Shown in pieces: positions 1 through 9,976 of a stretch of 64,000 nt of DNA. The notes below the pieces were generated by a model, which saw only the letters and a program-made list of their open reading frames with translations, ran no database searches and was not told where the DNA came from. The DNA lies in assembly GCA_023055425.1 (NCBI GenBank), contig JALGPY010000002.1, positions 157,243,345 to 157,307,344 on the forward strand, in the 5' to 3' direction. This DNA is from Linanthus parryae. Taxonomy: Eukaryota > Streptophyta > Magnoliopsida > Ericales > Polemoniaceae. A program made the translations under genes and the position numbers. How positions within the stretch are numbered: position 1 is the first letter of the stretch; every line of letters begins with the position of its first letter.

Positions 1-2252
1 GGATCTTCTCCAAGGTTGCTCGACCTTCCTATATTTTTACACATCGCATAAGGATCCCCCCAGGGCCTTTGTAGTATAACAGACTATCGAGTATGCAAAA
101 ACCCTTTTAAGAGACCCAGCATTCTTTGCTCGTGCCTTCAGCTATCGTGTTCATTATGGGCTTTCTCCAAACCGCCTCTTCTGTAGGTTCCTCTTCGCAA
201 AAGTCCTTTACCAAGGATAAAGTGGTCTTTACCTCGATCGAGATTTTTTCTGGGCATTTGTCAGAGTTGATCTTCGACCCCAAAGTAGCTAACCCTTTCG
301 CGTGTCGGCTATCAGACCGTGGAGTGTGTTTGTATTTCACGGATTTGAACTTCTGGACCAGCTTCTGCACTATTGACCTGTATTTCAGCAAATATATCTC
401 TTTTAATGCGTACTCCCCCAAGGCTTGTTTTACTATGAGCTTGGAGTCCCCCACTATGATGAGATTCTGGACCTCCAAGGCTCTAGCTGCAAGTAATCCC
501 GCGATCAGGACCTCATACTCAGCTTTATTATAGGTCACCGCGAAATCCAACTTAGTCGACGTCTGGATAACCTCTTGATCAGGCTTGATCAATACTACTC
601 CAATTCCGCCTCCGGACCTTCGAATTCGTTTTCTGCTAAAGGTTCGCAGCTTTCATTTGGGAATTAGGTCAACAAGTCCGCCAGTGCTTGTGATTTTATG
701 GCCTTCGGTCGCGCGCAGACTATATCGTACTGAGAAATTGTCATGTAACACTTGGCCAGTCTCCCACAAGGAGGCGAGTGTCCCAACAGATAGCGAATGG
801 GATATTTCTTTGTAATGATGACCACTTTATGGGAGGAAAAATAATTCTTCAACTTTTCCATGACGAAAAATAAAGCGAGGCAGTGCCGTTCTATATAAGT
901 GTATCTGGATCATGCGCTAGATGTAATACACAGGCCTTTCTTGTCCCTCAAACTCCTGAGCCAACAACGCTCCAATGGATTTCTTTGTCGAGGTTAGGTA
1001 CAACAGCAGAGGCGACCCCAGCTGAGGTGCGTACATGACCCTTGGAGATGTCAACAACTTTTTCAATTTCTCAAACGCTGTTTGGTGCTCCTCTGTCCAT
1101 GCAAACGTGGAATTTTTCTTGAGCAAACTGCCAAAGCAGAAGGTCAGCTCCGCGATGGCTGGTATGAATCTTCTTAGGTTGGAAAATTTTCCCAGAAACG
1201 TCTTCAAAGTACTCTGAGGTTGTGGCGTGGATAGGCTAGTGATTGCTGATATTTTGGCGGGATCTTGCTCCATTTCGTGCCGAGCCCAGGAATTTCCCTG
1301 AGTTTACCCCAAACGCGCACTTCATAGAATTCATTTTTAACTGTTAGGCTCGGCATCTCTCAAAGACTTTCCTTAAATCCTTCCAATGGCCATTCTTCAT
1401 CCTCGATTTGACAACCAAATCATCCACATAGAACTCGACCTCCTGATGCATCATGTCGTGGAACAATGCCATCATTGCGCGCTCATAAGTGGCGCCCGCG
1501 TTCTTGAGGCCAAACGGCATGACTGTGTAGTGGAAGACTCCAACGGGTGTAATGAACGCCATCTTCTTCGCGTCTTTCGGGTCCATCTTGATCTGATTAA
1601 TACCACGAAATCCTTCCATAAAGCTGAATATTTCGTGGCCTACGGTAAATTCGATCAGGAGGTCTATGTATGGTAGCGGAAAATTATCTTTTGGGAAGAA
1701 CTTGTTTAGGTCCCTGAAATCAACACAAACGCGAAGAATGCCATTTTTATACAAGAAATGCACTACATTAGCGAGCCAAGTGGGATGGTGATTGGGCTCA
1801 ATGAATTTGGCATTAAGAAGCTTAACTATTTCTTCGTTTATCTTGACATTGATTTTTGGACGGAAATTCCTTGCACTTTGTTTCACAGGCTTCGAGCCTG
1901 GAATGACATCCAGCCTATCCATGGTAATGGCCTGGTCTAACCCAGGCACTTCGTCATAATCCCAGGCAAAGACATTTGTGTACTCCTTCAGCAGATTGAG
2001 CAATTCTTGTTCCTCATTGCTATTAAGGTCCGCACTTAAGAAGACTAGCCTCCTTTTATCCTCCATCGAGCACACGAATACCTCCTTTAGTTCTTGCAGT
2101 TGAGGTTTCGGGCGATCCTCCATACACTCAGGAGCCTCCTTTAGTTCTTGCATCAGCGTCCCCTCTTTATCTTTGCCAGACGCCTCTATCAGCTCACAAA
2201 TTTTCCCGGGGACATCTCCGATGGGACGGGTCGAAGATGACCCCCCGCACCT
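1..2252 (-). pseudogene. Element A pol: RT, RNase H, additional RNase H, start of integrase linker
   Basis: Broken reading frame for the enzymatic part of a Tat-type polyprotein. The reverse transcriptase lies at about 1344-2153 and contains FYVDDLVVKS, the YVDD catalytic motif. RT thumb and native RNase H pieces follow at 917-1273 and 664-861; the usual catalytic Asp of the native RNase H is replaced (LYLTSTKKSIG). The additional, archaeal-like RNase H is at 107-592 (NKAEYEVLIAGL, VGDSKLIVKQ). Residues 1-106 read into the duplicated linker before the integrase and contain a stop. Frames break between these pieces. After the stop that ends gag-protease the frame stays open into the RT with no frame change. 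Confidence 0.85.
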
Positions 2253-4002
2253 TCAGATGCGGCAGCACTTCTTCCCGATAGAGTAAAAGATGCCTACTTG
2301 TTTGCCCTCTCCATTATGCTTTACAACCCTCTTCAGGGTGTAAACATTCTTCTTGCTGTAAATTACTTTGGGAGCGGCTTCCCGCACGGCTGCTTCACAT
2401 TTCGCTCTTCTCGCATTACCATCACCCCAACCAGCGATTGGTCCTTGATTTCCTCCCATTTGGGTAAGGGGGTTGGTCGAAATGGAGCTGGAGTAGCTTC
2501 GTCTGCCATCTCCGTAAACCAGACGGCTTCAAGCAAGTGCGCGTCCTCCAGATAAAATGGGTATACCGAGGCAGGTATGGTGACTACCCTGTATTTCCAA
2601 ATCGCCTTCATGACTTGATGAGTTGTGGAAGGCACTGCGTCAAAGCAGTGAATCCACGCCTGACCGATAATCATATGATAGGTGGTGGTGGTGGCATCAA
2701 TAAAATGAAATTTGGCAGGAAACTTGATCTGCCCTATCTAAACTCCGAGGCGAATCCATCCCACCGTCATTCTGGAGTCACTCCTGAAGCCCATCAGGGG
2801 AGATGGTTTTTTGACAATCTTGTTTTCGGGGATTCCGGCTAACTCCAGCGTACTAAGTGGGATCACATTCACCACGGGTCCACCATCAACGAAAGCCCTC
2901 TTGAATTCCACATCATTGATCGCAGCCGTCACATATAGCGGTCCCCGATGACTCGCGCCTGTCTTCTTGTCATACTCATCAAATGTCATCACCAAACCAT
3001 TCGATCACGCGGCTCTAGCAACTCTACCATTCGAGGTGACCAATTCCTCAACATAATCTTCTGCCACCCTTAAGATGGCCTTTACCATGTCGTTCCTGCA
3101 ACTTCTTGAGAAATTCATATCATCAAAGAATCTCTCAAACTTGTTGGAGCTCTTTATGCGTTCAGCGCGTGAATCCTCAGTGTCCACGCCATAGTCTTCT
3201 TTCTTGCAGATTTCTGCAACCACTGGCATCCCTTCATCTGCTACCTATTCAAGATCTATGATTGAAATCATAGCGACCTCCTTCCCCTTAGGCTCCTTTT
3301 GCGCGTGGGACGACAAGGGGTTGTTGCGGACATCCTTAGTTGGTTCATCAACGACCAACTGTCCTTCCTTGATCTTCCTGTCTACCAGCCATCTAAGATT
3401 TTTGCACTCCCTTGTCGGATGCATGATATGCCCATGGCATTCGCACAATCTGGGGTCTTGCAGTTATTCTCTGGTGGGTTTATGCTCTAGTACTGGCAGA
3501 ATCACATCTCTTCGCCAATTTTTGCAAAGCATGATTGCATCTTCAATCGAGCAGGGCAGTGATAATGCCTCCCGGGGCGCAGGTCGTGGTTACTTGTGAG
3601 GGAATGACACTGCATTCACATCAGCATCACGACCGCGTTTATAGTTAAACCTCCCTATCTTGAAGCCAGAGCCTGTTGGCGCGCACTCACTAGTATATTT
3701 CTTCTTCATCTTGTCTACCAGCCGCTCAATGTTTCTTGTGTATTCAATCAATTTGATAAAGAAGGCATATTAAAATTGATCAACATACCTTTATACTCGT
3801 CGCGCATCCCCTGAAGGCATATTTCTACCAGACGGGTTTCTAGGACATCGTCAACGCACTCCAGGGACCTGGCCCTGAATCTCCTAATGAAGGCGACTCC
3901 TTCCTCATCATGCTTTTGATGCATGCGAGAGAGATGGATGGTGGTGACCTTTTCCTCTAATTAAAATAATTTGGTGTAGAACTTCTTCACCATGTCATCC
4001 TA
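2253..4002 (-). pseudogene. Element A gag-protease
   Basis: Decayed gag and aspartic protease. The protease segment at 2738-2995 has FVDGGPVVNVIPLSTLELAG, with DGG where most retroelement proteases have DTG or DSG; elements B and C have the same DGG. The zinc knuckle near 3400-3448 reads CECHGHIMHPTREC, a C-x2-H-x4-H-x4-C spacing. Gag core remnants (KFYTKLF, RLVEICLQGMRDEYKGML) reach about 4002. The frame ends in a UGA at 2253-2255 after IGKKCCRI, in the same place as the UGA of B and C. The gag N-terminus is missing. Confidence 0.8.
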
Positions 4003-4005
4003 GCT

Positions 4006-5022
4006 TCACAATCGATCTTTACTAATGAGCTCAATCAAACTACAAAGTGCTAAGGTCGTACTATTACCTGTGACACACCACTCAATCGAAGCATCGATCT
4101 TCACTAATGAACTCAACCGAACTACCAATTGATCAAATCGGGCTATCAATTGTTACTCACCACTCAATCAGACCATCTATCTTAACTAATGAGCCACTCA
4201 AACTACTAAGTGCCTAGATCCTACCATTAATTGTGACACACCACTCAGTCGAAGCATCGATCTTCACTAATGAACTCAATCGAACTACCAATTAATCAAA
4301 TTGGGCTATCAATTGTTACTCACACTTAATGAGACCATCGATCTTTACTAATGAGCTCAAGCAAACTACAAAGTGCTTAGATCGTACTATTAATTGTGAC
4401 ACACCACTCAATTGAAGAATCGATCTTCACTAAAGAACTCAATCGAACTACTAATTGATAAAATCGAACTATAAGTTCAGATTCACCACTCAATCGGACC
4501 ATCAATCTTTACTAATGAAATCAATCGACATACTAATTTTAAATTTTGGACTACCAGTTGAGACACACCACTCAATCATACTATCAATTGTTACTCACTA
4601 CTTAATCGGACCATCGATCTTCACTAATGAACTACTAATTGATCAAATCGAACTGTCAATTGTGACTAACCACTCAATCGGACTATCGATATTCACTAAT
4701 GAACTCAATCGAAGTACTAATTGAATATATTGGACTATCAGTTGAACTCACCACTCAATCGATCTATCGTTCTTTACTAATGAACTCAATCAAACTATTA
4801 ATTGATCAAATCGGATTATTAGTTGAGACTCACAACTAAATCTGACCATTGATCTTTATTAATGAACTCATCCAAACTAGTAATTAATCAAAATCGGACC
4901 ATCAGTTGAGGCTCATCACTCAATTGGACCATCAATCTTCTCCAATTGAGCTCATTCTACTAATTGATCAAATCGGACTATCATTTGTTACTCACCACTC
5001 AATCAAAGCATCGATCTTCACG
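4006..5022. repeat. Satellite-like tandem array, about 81-bp monomer
   Basis: About 12 head-to-tail copies. The anchor CACCACTCAATC or a close variant recurs near 4076, 4158, 4239, 4321, 4403, 4484, 4566, 4668, 4749, 4831, 4914 and 4993, mostly 79-83 bp apart; one or two copies around 4598-4668 carry deletions. Each unit also has a CTTYACTAATGAACTC block and a TTGATCAAATCGG block. The first copies alternate between two variants, suggesting a dimer of about 163 bp. No coding capacity is seen. The array starts where element A is cut. Confidence 0.85.
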
Positions 5023-5415
5023 TATGCACAATATGTATTTTGATAAACATGCCTTATAAACTTTATTAAATTGGAATATCAATAACATCACATATGCACA
5101 AAATGACAATCAATATAATACTCTAATATACACTATACGTTTTTAGACAAAATATCATATATTTTTAAAATATATATACAATTTTCTATTAAAGAAGAAA
5201 TAGTTACATTTTTAATCAATTGGTATATATATAACATCGTTTCTTGAGGGGGCTGAAACAATACACAAATGTAATAGCTTAATTGGTATGTGACACGGGT
5301 TAGGCCGGTCTAAACCTGTTGGAACTACGATTAATCGCTAAAAAAAATCAAGTTCAAATAACCAAATAATCTGGTATAAATATAAAATATGCACTAACAC
5401 ACATAGGTAACAAAA

Positions 5416-5472
5416 TGCTCCTGTGGTTAAGAGCATAGTTTTTGAACGTTACAACTAGGGTTCGAAACCCCA
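5416..5472 (+). repeat. tRNA-like SINE head or tRNA relic
   Basis: A B-box-like GGGTTCGAAACCC at 5458-5470 lies about 35 bp after a weak A-box-like stretch (CTGTGGTTAAGAGCA). This is the internal pol III promoter layout of tRNA-derived SINEs. It does not fold into a full tRNA by eye and no 3' tail was defined, so it could be a degraded tRNA gene copy. Confidence 0.35.
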
Positions 5473-5534
5473 CTTCAGCATCCATTTAAATTTTTGACAA
5501 GGGATCAGAAAGAAAAAAAATATATGTACAATAC

Positions 5535-5590
5535 AAGGCTCGAACACAGGACATCTGTGGAAAAGGACTTGTGTCTTACCACTACGCCAA
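5535..5590 (-). repeat. tRNA-derived SINE relic
   Basis: On the minus strand TGGCGTAGTGGTAAG fits the A-box pattern TRGYNNARNGG, and about 30 bp later GTGTTCGAGCC fits the B box GTTCGANNC. The downstream minus-strand sequence runs into a T-rich tract. This is a better match to a pol III promoter than the plus-strand relic 60 bp away. Confidence 0.45.
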
Positions 5591-5638
5591 TTATCACGTT
5601 GTACATGAATCCACTGGTGTTTTTTTTATTAAATAGAG

Positions 5639-5756
5639 GAAGTTTTGCAAATATTTTGCCCGTCCGCGACGAGTTGTTTCTCGTCGAAGACGAGTACAAA
5701 CTCGTCTCGGACGAGCGACAACTCGTCCCGGACGAGCACATTATTTGCAAAACTTC
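5639..5756. repeat. Foldback element with GACGAG/CTCGTC palindromes
   Basis: A perfect 15-bp inverted repeat (GAAGTTTTGCAAATA at 5639-5653, its complement at 5742-5756) encloses about 88 bp made largely of alternating CTCGTC and GACGAG words, itself able to fold. It may be a small non-autonomous DNA transposon or the subterminal-repeat end of a CACTA-type element; no flanking duplication was identified. Confidence 0.55.
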
Positions 5757-6911
5757 ATCGTCTCATTAAAATATCCGACCTTGCATTTTTCCGTCCCAAT
5801 TTTCATTATGGTCAGACTAGGACGAGTATTTGCTCGTCTCGGTGTTCTCTCAGATACTTGTCCCAATCCGGTATGATTTTGGATGTCGACGGGGCTGGCG
5901 GAAGTCACCATGGTAGAGACGAAAATGGGATGGGTGCGGCCTTAGCGGCCATGGAAGCAGATAAAGCTACCGGAGCAGTTGTGGAGGAGGAGGAAGTCAA
6001 TAAAAACAAAGAAGAAGTTGCAGATGAGAGAGAGATAGAGAGTTAACTTATCTAAAAAAGTAACCCAATAGTTTGTTTTTTTTTTTTGATAAAAAAATGT
6101 GCTTAAGTATTCAATTTATAATTATTTTTAGATTAATTACACTTGTTAACCTAAAGTGAGGTCAACAACTTAACATAAGCGAAGATGTTTCTCAAAAAAA
6201 AAAAAAAAAAAAAAAAAAAAAACATAAGCGAGAGAAGGGTATTTTTCAAAGACCAATTCACCAGACGGGTAGCACGCCAATTCTTTCAGAAACTGATATG
6301 TTTTGCCGTCAGTTTCATCACTGCTGTGGGTAGAGGAAGCTGAATGTGAAAGGGGGTAGAGAGAGAAAGATTTGGGGTTAGAAATGAGAGGGGTAGGAGA
6401 GAATAATTGGGATTGATCCGAAGGGTATTTTTGTCTTTTCACACCTTTGTTAGTTGACGTTAGTCACTGTTAACTGACAAAGGTGGTTTTGTATATCCCC
6501 GAACAATGAGAGGTTTTTTATATAATAAAAATTACGAGTGTGCAAATTGTATTTTATCCATAAAATACTTATATGCATCTGATTCAAAAGGAATGCTACT
6601 AATAGTACCAAATAAATAATTTTTTCCTCAATACATTGGTCTTTTGTAAATTAGTCCCATCTCGTCCTGAATCCTAAATCCGCTGCTGCAAGTGGGTTAA
6701 CCAGCCCCCTTGGCTAGGGCTCTAGTCAACATGGCGCCCACATGCGGAACACGTGCTCCCAATGGAAAAGAAATATATATTAAATTACGAAGCATTGATC
6801 CACAATGCAGACAGTTTAACTTAATGCTCCCAAATTCAGAGAAGCACCGTGGAAGAAGTTAATAATTTACTAGGTGCATAATTTTTTCACTTAAAAATTG
6901 AAGAACATCGC

Positions 6912-7034
6912 GTCTGTTTGGATGAGCTTGAAATAGATGAAATTACATCAGTTTATTCGAATGAATGATTGAGGTGAGGAGAGATGCTGCTAAGATGATA
7001 TAATTTCATCTGATTTAAACTCATCCAAACACAT
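6912..7034. mobile_element. MITE-like hairpin in the RNase 3' flank
   Basis: About 120 bp with inverted arms of about 40 bp. The left arm starts near TGTTTGGATGAG (6916-6927); the right arm carries CTCATCCAAACA near 7020-7032. The inner arms also pair (AGATGAAATTACATCA with TGATATAATTTCATCT). Size and long terminal inverted repeats fit a MITE; the family and the target duplication could not be fixed. It begins a few bases beyond the RNase stop codon. Confidence 0.6.
6953..6958 (-). promoter_or_regulatory. Candidate poly(A) signal AATAAA of the RNase gene
   Basis: AATAAA on the minus strand, about 85 bases after the RNase stop codon and inside the central part of the MITE-like hairpin. Position suits a plant near-upstream element; use is inferred only. 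Confidence 0.35.
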
Positions 7035-7040
7035 CCATTC

Positions 7041-8144
7041 TCACTTTGAGCGACCAGGGGGGTCAAGTTTACTAGGAAAAAGGACTTGTGGATCTGAGCA
7101 AGTATGTGCTAGACTTGCGGTCTCACAGTCTTCTATTGCACCCCCTGCCTTGAAACATAGTCGAATCTCTAAAAGTTGTAACTGTCCTTCGTTATTGGTG
7201 TTGCAATACAAGTCCGGCTCTTTTGTAGTAAGTTCTACAATGCCTACTCGGATTCTCTCGACTGAATATGTGTGGTCGTTTGCTGGTACAATTCCTTTCT
7301 CTAATAGATGAGCTAAAACATCGAATTCATGAAAGAGCTTTATCGCCAAATTGAAGTACTCGAGTTGGTAATACCATATTAGGGAGCATGTCCCGTGCTT
7401 GTTCCAAGCGTACGCCCATATTGGGTGGTTAAATCGCCTCCCATCTTTTAAATTAGGCCAATATACGTTCATCTCCGCATAGAGGTCTTCATCCTGCAAA
7501 CCAGATATTATATACTTTTTGGAATATCATACAGCATAGGTCACTAATCTTTTCATTTATTAACAACAAATGCGAGAATATATAATTAAATAAATGCATG
7601 CTATTTTTTCAAAAGATGGGTGCTAGATCTCCCCCATCTCCGTAATTCACATGTTCATCCTTCTAAAAATTAAAATAAATAAATTTTGTGATACTTTTTT
7701 TTTTTGAGAAAAAAAGTTTTGTGATACTTGAAAAAGAACGAAGAATTAGAAGATACAGAATTTGTGGTATTGAAATATTATGTCTTTAAACTGTCATTTC
7801 CGGTGCTTTCTTTTCCTAAGCACATTTGATGATTTACATTGTGTGCTATTAAGCATGTTTTTATTATACATTCTTACCCTTATTGGATCGTATAACAAGT
7901 CACGATCACAATATGACGGGAATATTTCACGCCTCGTGCCCGCATAGTTTTGTGGCCATAAACCATGAAGGTTGAACTTGTCAGAAATGGGAACGATTGC
8001 ACAAGGCTTAATACTGCAGAAAGATGGAATCCACAATAGAGAGAGTTTGAAGTAATCAAATACATCGTAGCCCAATAAAACATCCAGTTGAAGATATATA
8101 ACCAACCACACTAGTAACACCACATACTTCCCTCGCTGTGCCAT
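7041..8144 (-). CDS. RNase T2 family ribonuclease, S-RNase lineage (class III), two exons
   Basis: Secreted T2 ribonuclease of 239 aa, encoded by exon 1 (7878-8144) and exon 2 (7041-7493). The 384-bp intron begins GTAAGA and ends TTTGCAG and is in phase 0. The start is a true ATG followed by a hydrophobic signal peptide (about residues 7-25). CAS I is present as FNLHGLWP (57-64, first catalytic His). CAS II keeps WNKHGTC, but the two residues before that Trp, normally His-Glu, are Tyr-Ala (YAWNKHGTC). Eight cysteines and the LFP tail match the family. One intron between the two catalytic motifs is the class III (S-RNase type) gene structure. By my count the mature protein is acidic, unlike most style S-RNases, so a non-S or altered member is likely. 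No frame break is seen. Confidence 0.88.
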
Positions 8145-8183
8145 AAATGATTGAGACGATTTAGATGATAACGGGGTAGATGC

Positions 8184-8191
8184 ATTTTATA
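8184..8191 (-). promoter_or_regulatory. TATA box of the RNase T2 gene
   Basis: TATAAAAT on the minus strand about 40 bases upstream of the ATG at 8144, inside GTATAAAATGCATC. This predicts a very short 5' leader. No other promoter element is assigned. Confidence 0.55.
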
Positions 8192-8859
8192 CTAGGTGCA
8201 TGGAGGATCTACAAGTAGAATAAAGACAACTTAATTTCTTCCATTTTAATCCATTGATGACAAATAATATAGAAAAACAATGACAGGCCTGGCTTTTAAA
8301 AATTAGAAAAACGCCAGGTCAGGCTTTTAGATCGTTGCTACCAAAGATGCTACTGTCCGAAGTCGTATCAAACTAAAATGCTATCGTCCAAGAACATTAA
8401 GCCACGCGACATCCTTGTTCAGGCTGAGTTTTGGATATGCCATCAGTGCAACAATGTACAGAATTTTAATTGCTATAAAGAAGTTTATTCAAAACGACTA
8501 AACCTTATTGAAAATGTTACTCTTACAACTCTGGCACAACTCATTATGTCTCGCAATGACCATGCTAAGGGGCTGTACTTCTGGTGTTGGCAGCAGAATT
8601 TGTCATTTTGTCATCTATTTCTGAAAAAAGACTGTAGTGGATATGAATTGGTTGGACAGCCAAGGGTGGCGGTACTAAGGGCATCTCAAACCTGTCATCC
8701 CCTCCCCTTCCCCTCATTTTCCATTCCCGCTTCGCCTTCCCGTATTCTTCATTTTTGTGGCAAAAGGTGCAGGAGGTGTTTACAGTAATATTACGAGCTG
8801 CTATGAAAAAATTGTTAAAATTTATGGGGTTCCACCTCAAAACCAATTGATAACGAGGA
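8192..8859. other. Upstream intergenic tract of the RNase gene
   Basis: No gene recognised. The frame at 8378-8788 has no family signature and spans a C-rich low-complexity stretch. The tract ends at the GAATA target duplication of copia element 1. Confidence 0.5.
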
Positions 8860-8864
8860 GAATA
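8860..8864. repeat. Target-site duplication GAATA (left) of copia 1
   Basis: GAATA directly precedes the TGTTACG end of the left LTR; the same five bases follow the CA end of the rightmost LTR copy at 14690-14694. Confidence 0.8.
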
Positions 8865-9466
8865 TGTTACGCCGAGTGTAATGGATGATGGAAGAAAACC
8901 GGACTTGAGGCACGATGAACGTTTTCTTTAAGGGATAAATCGCCCCCACTATGCTGCCGGGTTCTGGCGATTCCCCACCAGGATACAACAAGTCGCGTCG
9001 GTTCTACAGCCATCAATCTGCAGAAGTTCTCTAGAATTCTCTGTGAAACTGTGTTTGAAACTGATGTGGGAATCTGCTGGGTGTTTGGCTTATTTATAGT
9101 TCACGAAAGAACATGAATGAAGGGATGTGTTTGTTCATAACAGTTGTGACCGTTTATAAAAACATCCTTTCACCAACCGAAAAATAACCGCCATAACAAC
9201 CAGAAAAATAAAACGAAAAACAGTTATTATTTAATTAACTCACGCCACACGCGCACGTGCCAAAGTGCCTAAGTGCGCCTACAAAAGCGCCACATTGCGC
9301 CTTGCGCGCGTGCGCGCGCGCGTGTGCGAGTTGTAGAGGATAACCACTCTATATGGTAACTTAATTAAATGTCATTAATGGGTTTCCATATATAAAGTGC
9401 ATAATAACTCTATTTTCTAAGATGTGGGACATATTTCCCCAAGACTTTTACAAGCTATCTTCAACA
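8865..9466 (-). repeat. 3' LTR of copia 1
   Basis: 602 bp with TGTT...AACA ends. It carries the minus-strand TATA-like ACTATAAATA at 9091-9100 and an alternating CG-rich run near 9300-9328. The polypurine tract abuts its inner edge (complement of 9467-9475). It is closely similar to the two copies at 13518-14139 and 14140-14689. Confidence 0.85.
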
Positions 9467-9976
9467 ATCCCCCGCTTAGCTTGTAAATTCCAGTTCAATC
9501 GTGATAGATTTATGCATACAAGAAGGTGTCTCTCGACTTAAACCTCAATTAGCGTAAATACTTCAAACTTCTAATAAAGTATTTGGTGTCCGCAGATTAA
9601 ACCAAAACTCTAGAATTAGAAGCGGAAGTATCACACACATAAATCTATCCAGTTCCGGTGAGTAATTCACATTATGTTAGCACCTTAAGCCATGTGCTCG
9701 ATCCTGGATTCATAAACATTTACAAAAGTAAACCTTTAAAACTTTTGTTAGAAGCGGCTAAACCTCTCATGTTTATATAGGTGAAGTTTCATCTTCTCGG
9801 TAACTATGTTACCTCGACGAGATGAACTTCATTAAGAGTCTTAACTCACCCTCGTAAATATTACACTGATTATCCTAGAATGGGTACGTAAATTATCAGT
9901 GTTTTCCCGATCATAATGTAACTTGTTTTTACCCATTAAACCTTGTTTAGAAATTAAGCATAAGGTTGGGTTCCCG
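9467..9976 (-). other. Copia 1 polypurine tract and 3' untranslated region
   Basis: Directly beside the LTR the minus strand reads GCGGGGGAT, the plus-strand DNA primer. The remaining 500 bp up to the pol stop codon is AT-rich and non-coding. Confidence 0.65.

Larger units (their letters stand above)
1..4002 (-). mobile_element. Ty3/gypsy Tat-type element A, 5'-truncated and decayed
   Basis: Minus-strand remnant of an LTR retrotransposon. Reading from right to left the order is gag, protease, reverse transcriptase, native RNase H, additional RNase H and the start of the integrase region, which runs off the left window edge. Its proteins match elements B and C of this window closely. The right end stops inside gag at about 4002, and no gag N-terminus, primer-binding site or 5' LTR follows; satellite DNA begins at once. 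Many stops and frameshifts show it is dead. Assignment to the Tat lineage rests on the second RNase H and the FYVDDLVVKS-type reverse transcriptase. Confidence 0.9.
5023..6911. other. AT-rich intergenic tract without a supported gene
   Basis: No convincing gene. It holds two tRNA-like relics, a foldback at 5639-5756, a 29-base A run at 6194-6222 and T runs near 6078-6090. Near 6440-6480 there is an imperfect inverted repeat around ACCTTTGTTAGTTGAC. Frames at 5645-6046 (acidic C-terminus) and 6170-6442 (reads through the A run) are low-complexity and match no family I recognise. Confidence 0.6.

Noticed and set aside
5645..6046. 133-codon plus-strand ORF
   Set aside because: Its first part is made by the foldback words and the rest is low-complexity acidic; no homologue recognised.
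6170..6442. 90-codon minus-strand ORF
   Set aside because: It reads through the 29-base A run as poly-Phe and matches no family.
7041..8144. Calling this gene the functional S-locus S-RNase
   Set aside because: Acidic composition, altered catalytic motif and no F-box partner in the window; lineage membership is as far as the sequence supports.
8378..8788. Plus-strand ORF next to the RNase gene as a second host gene
   Set aside because: No domain, biased composition, no splice or promoter support.
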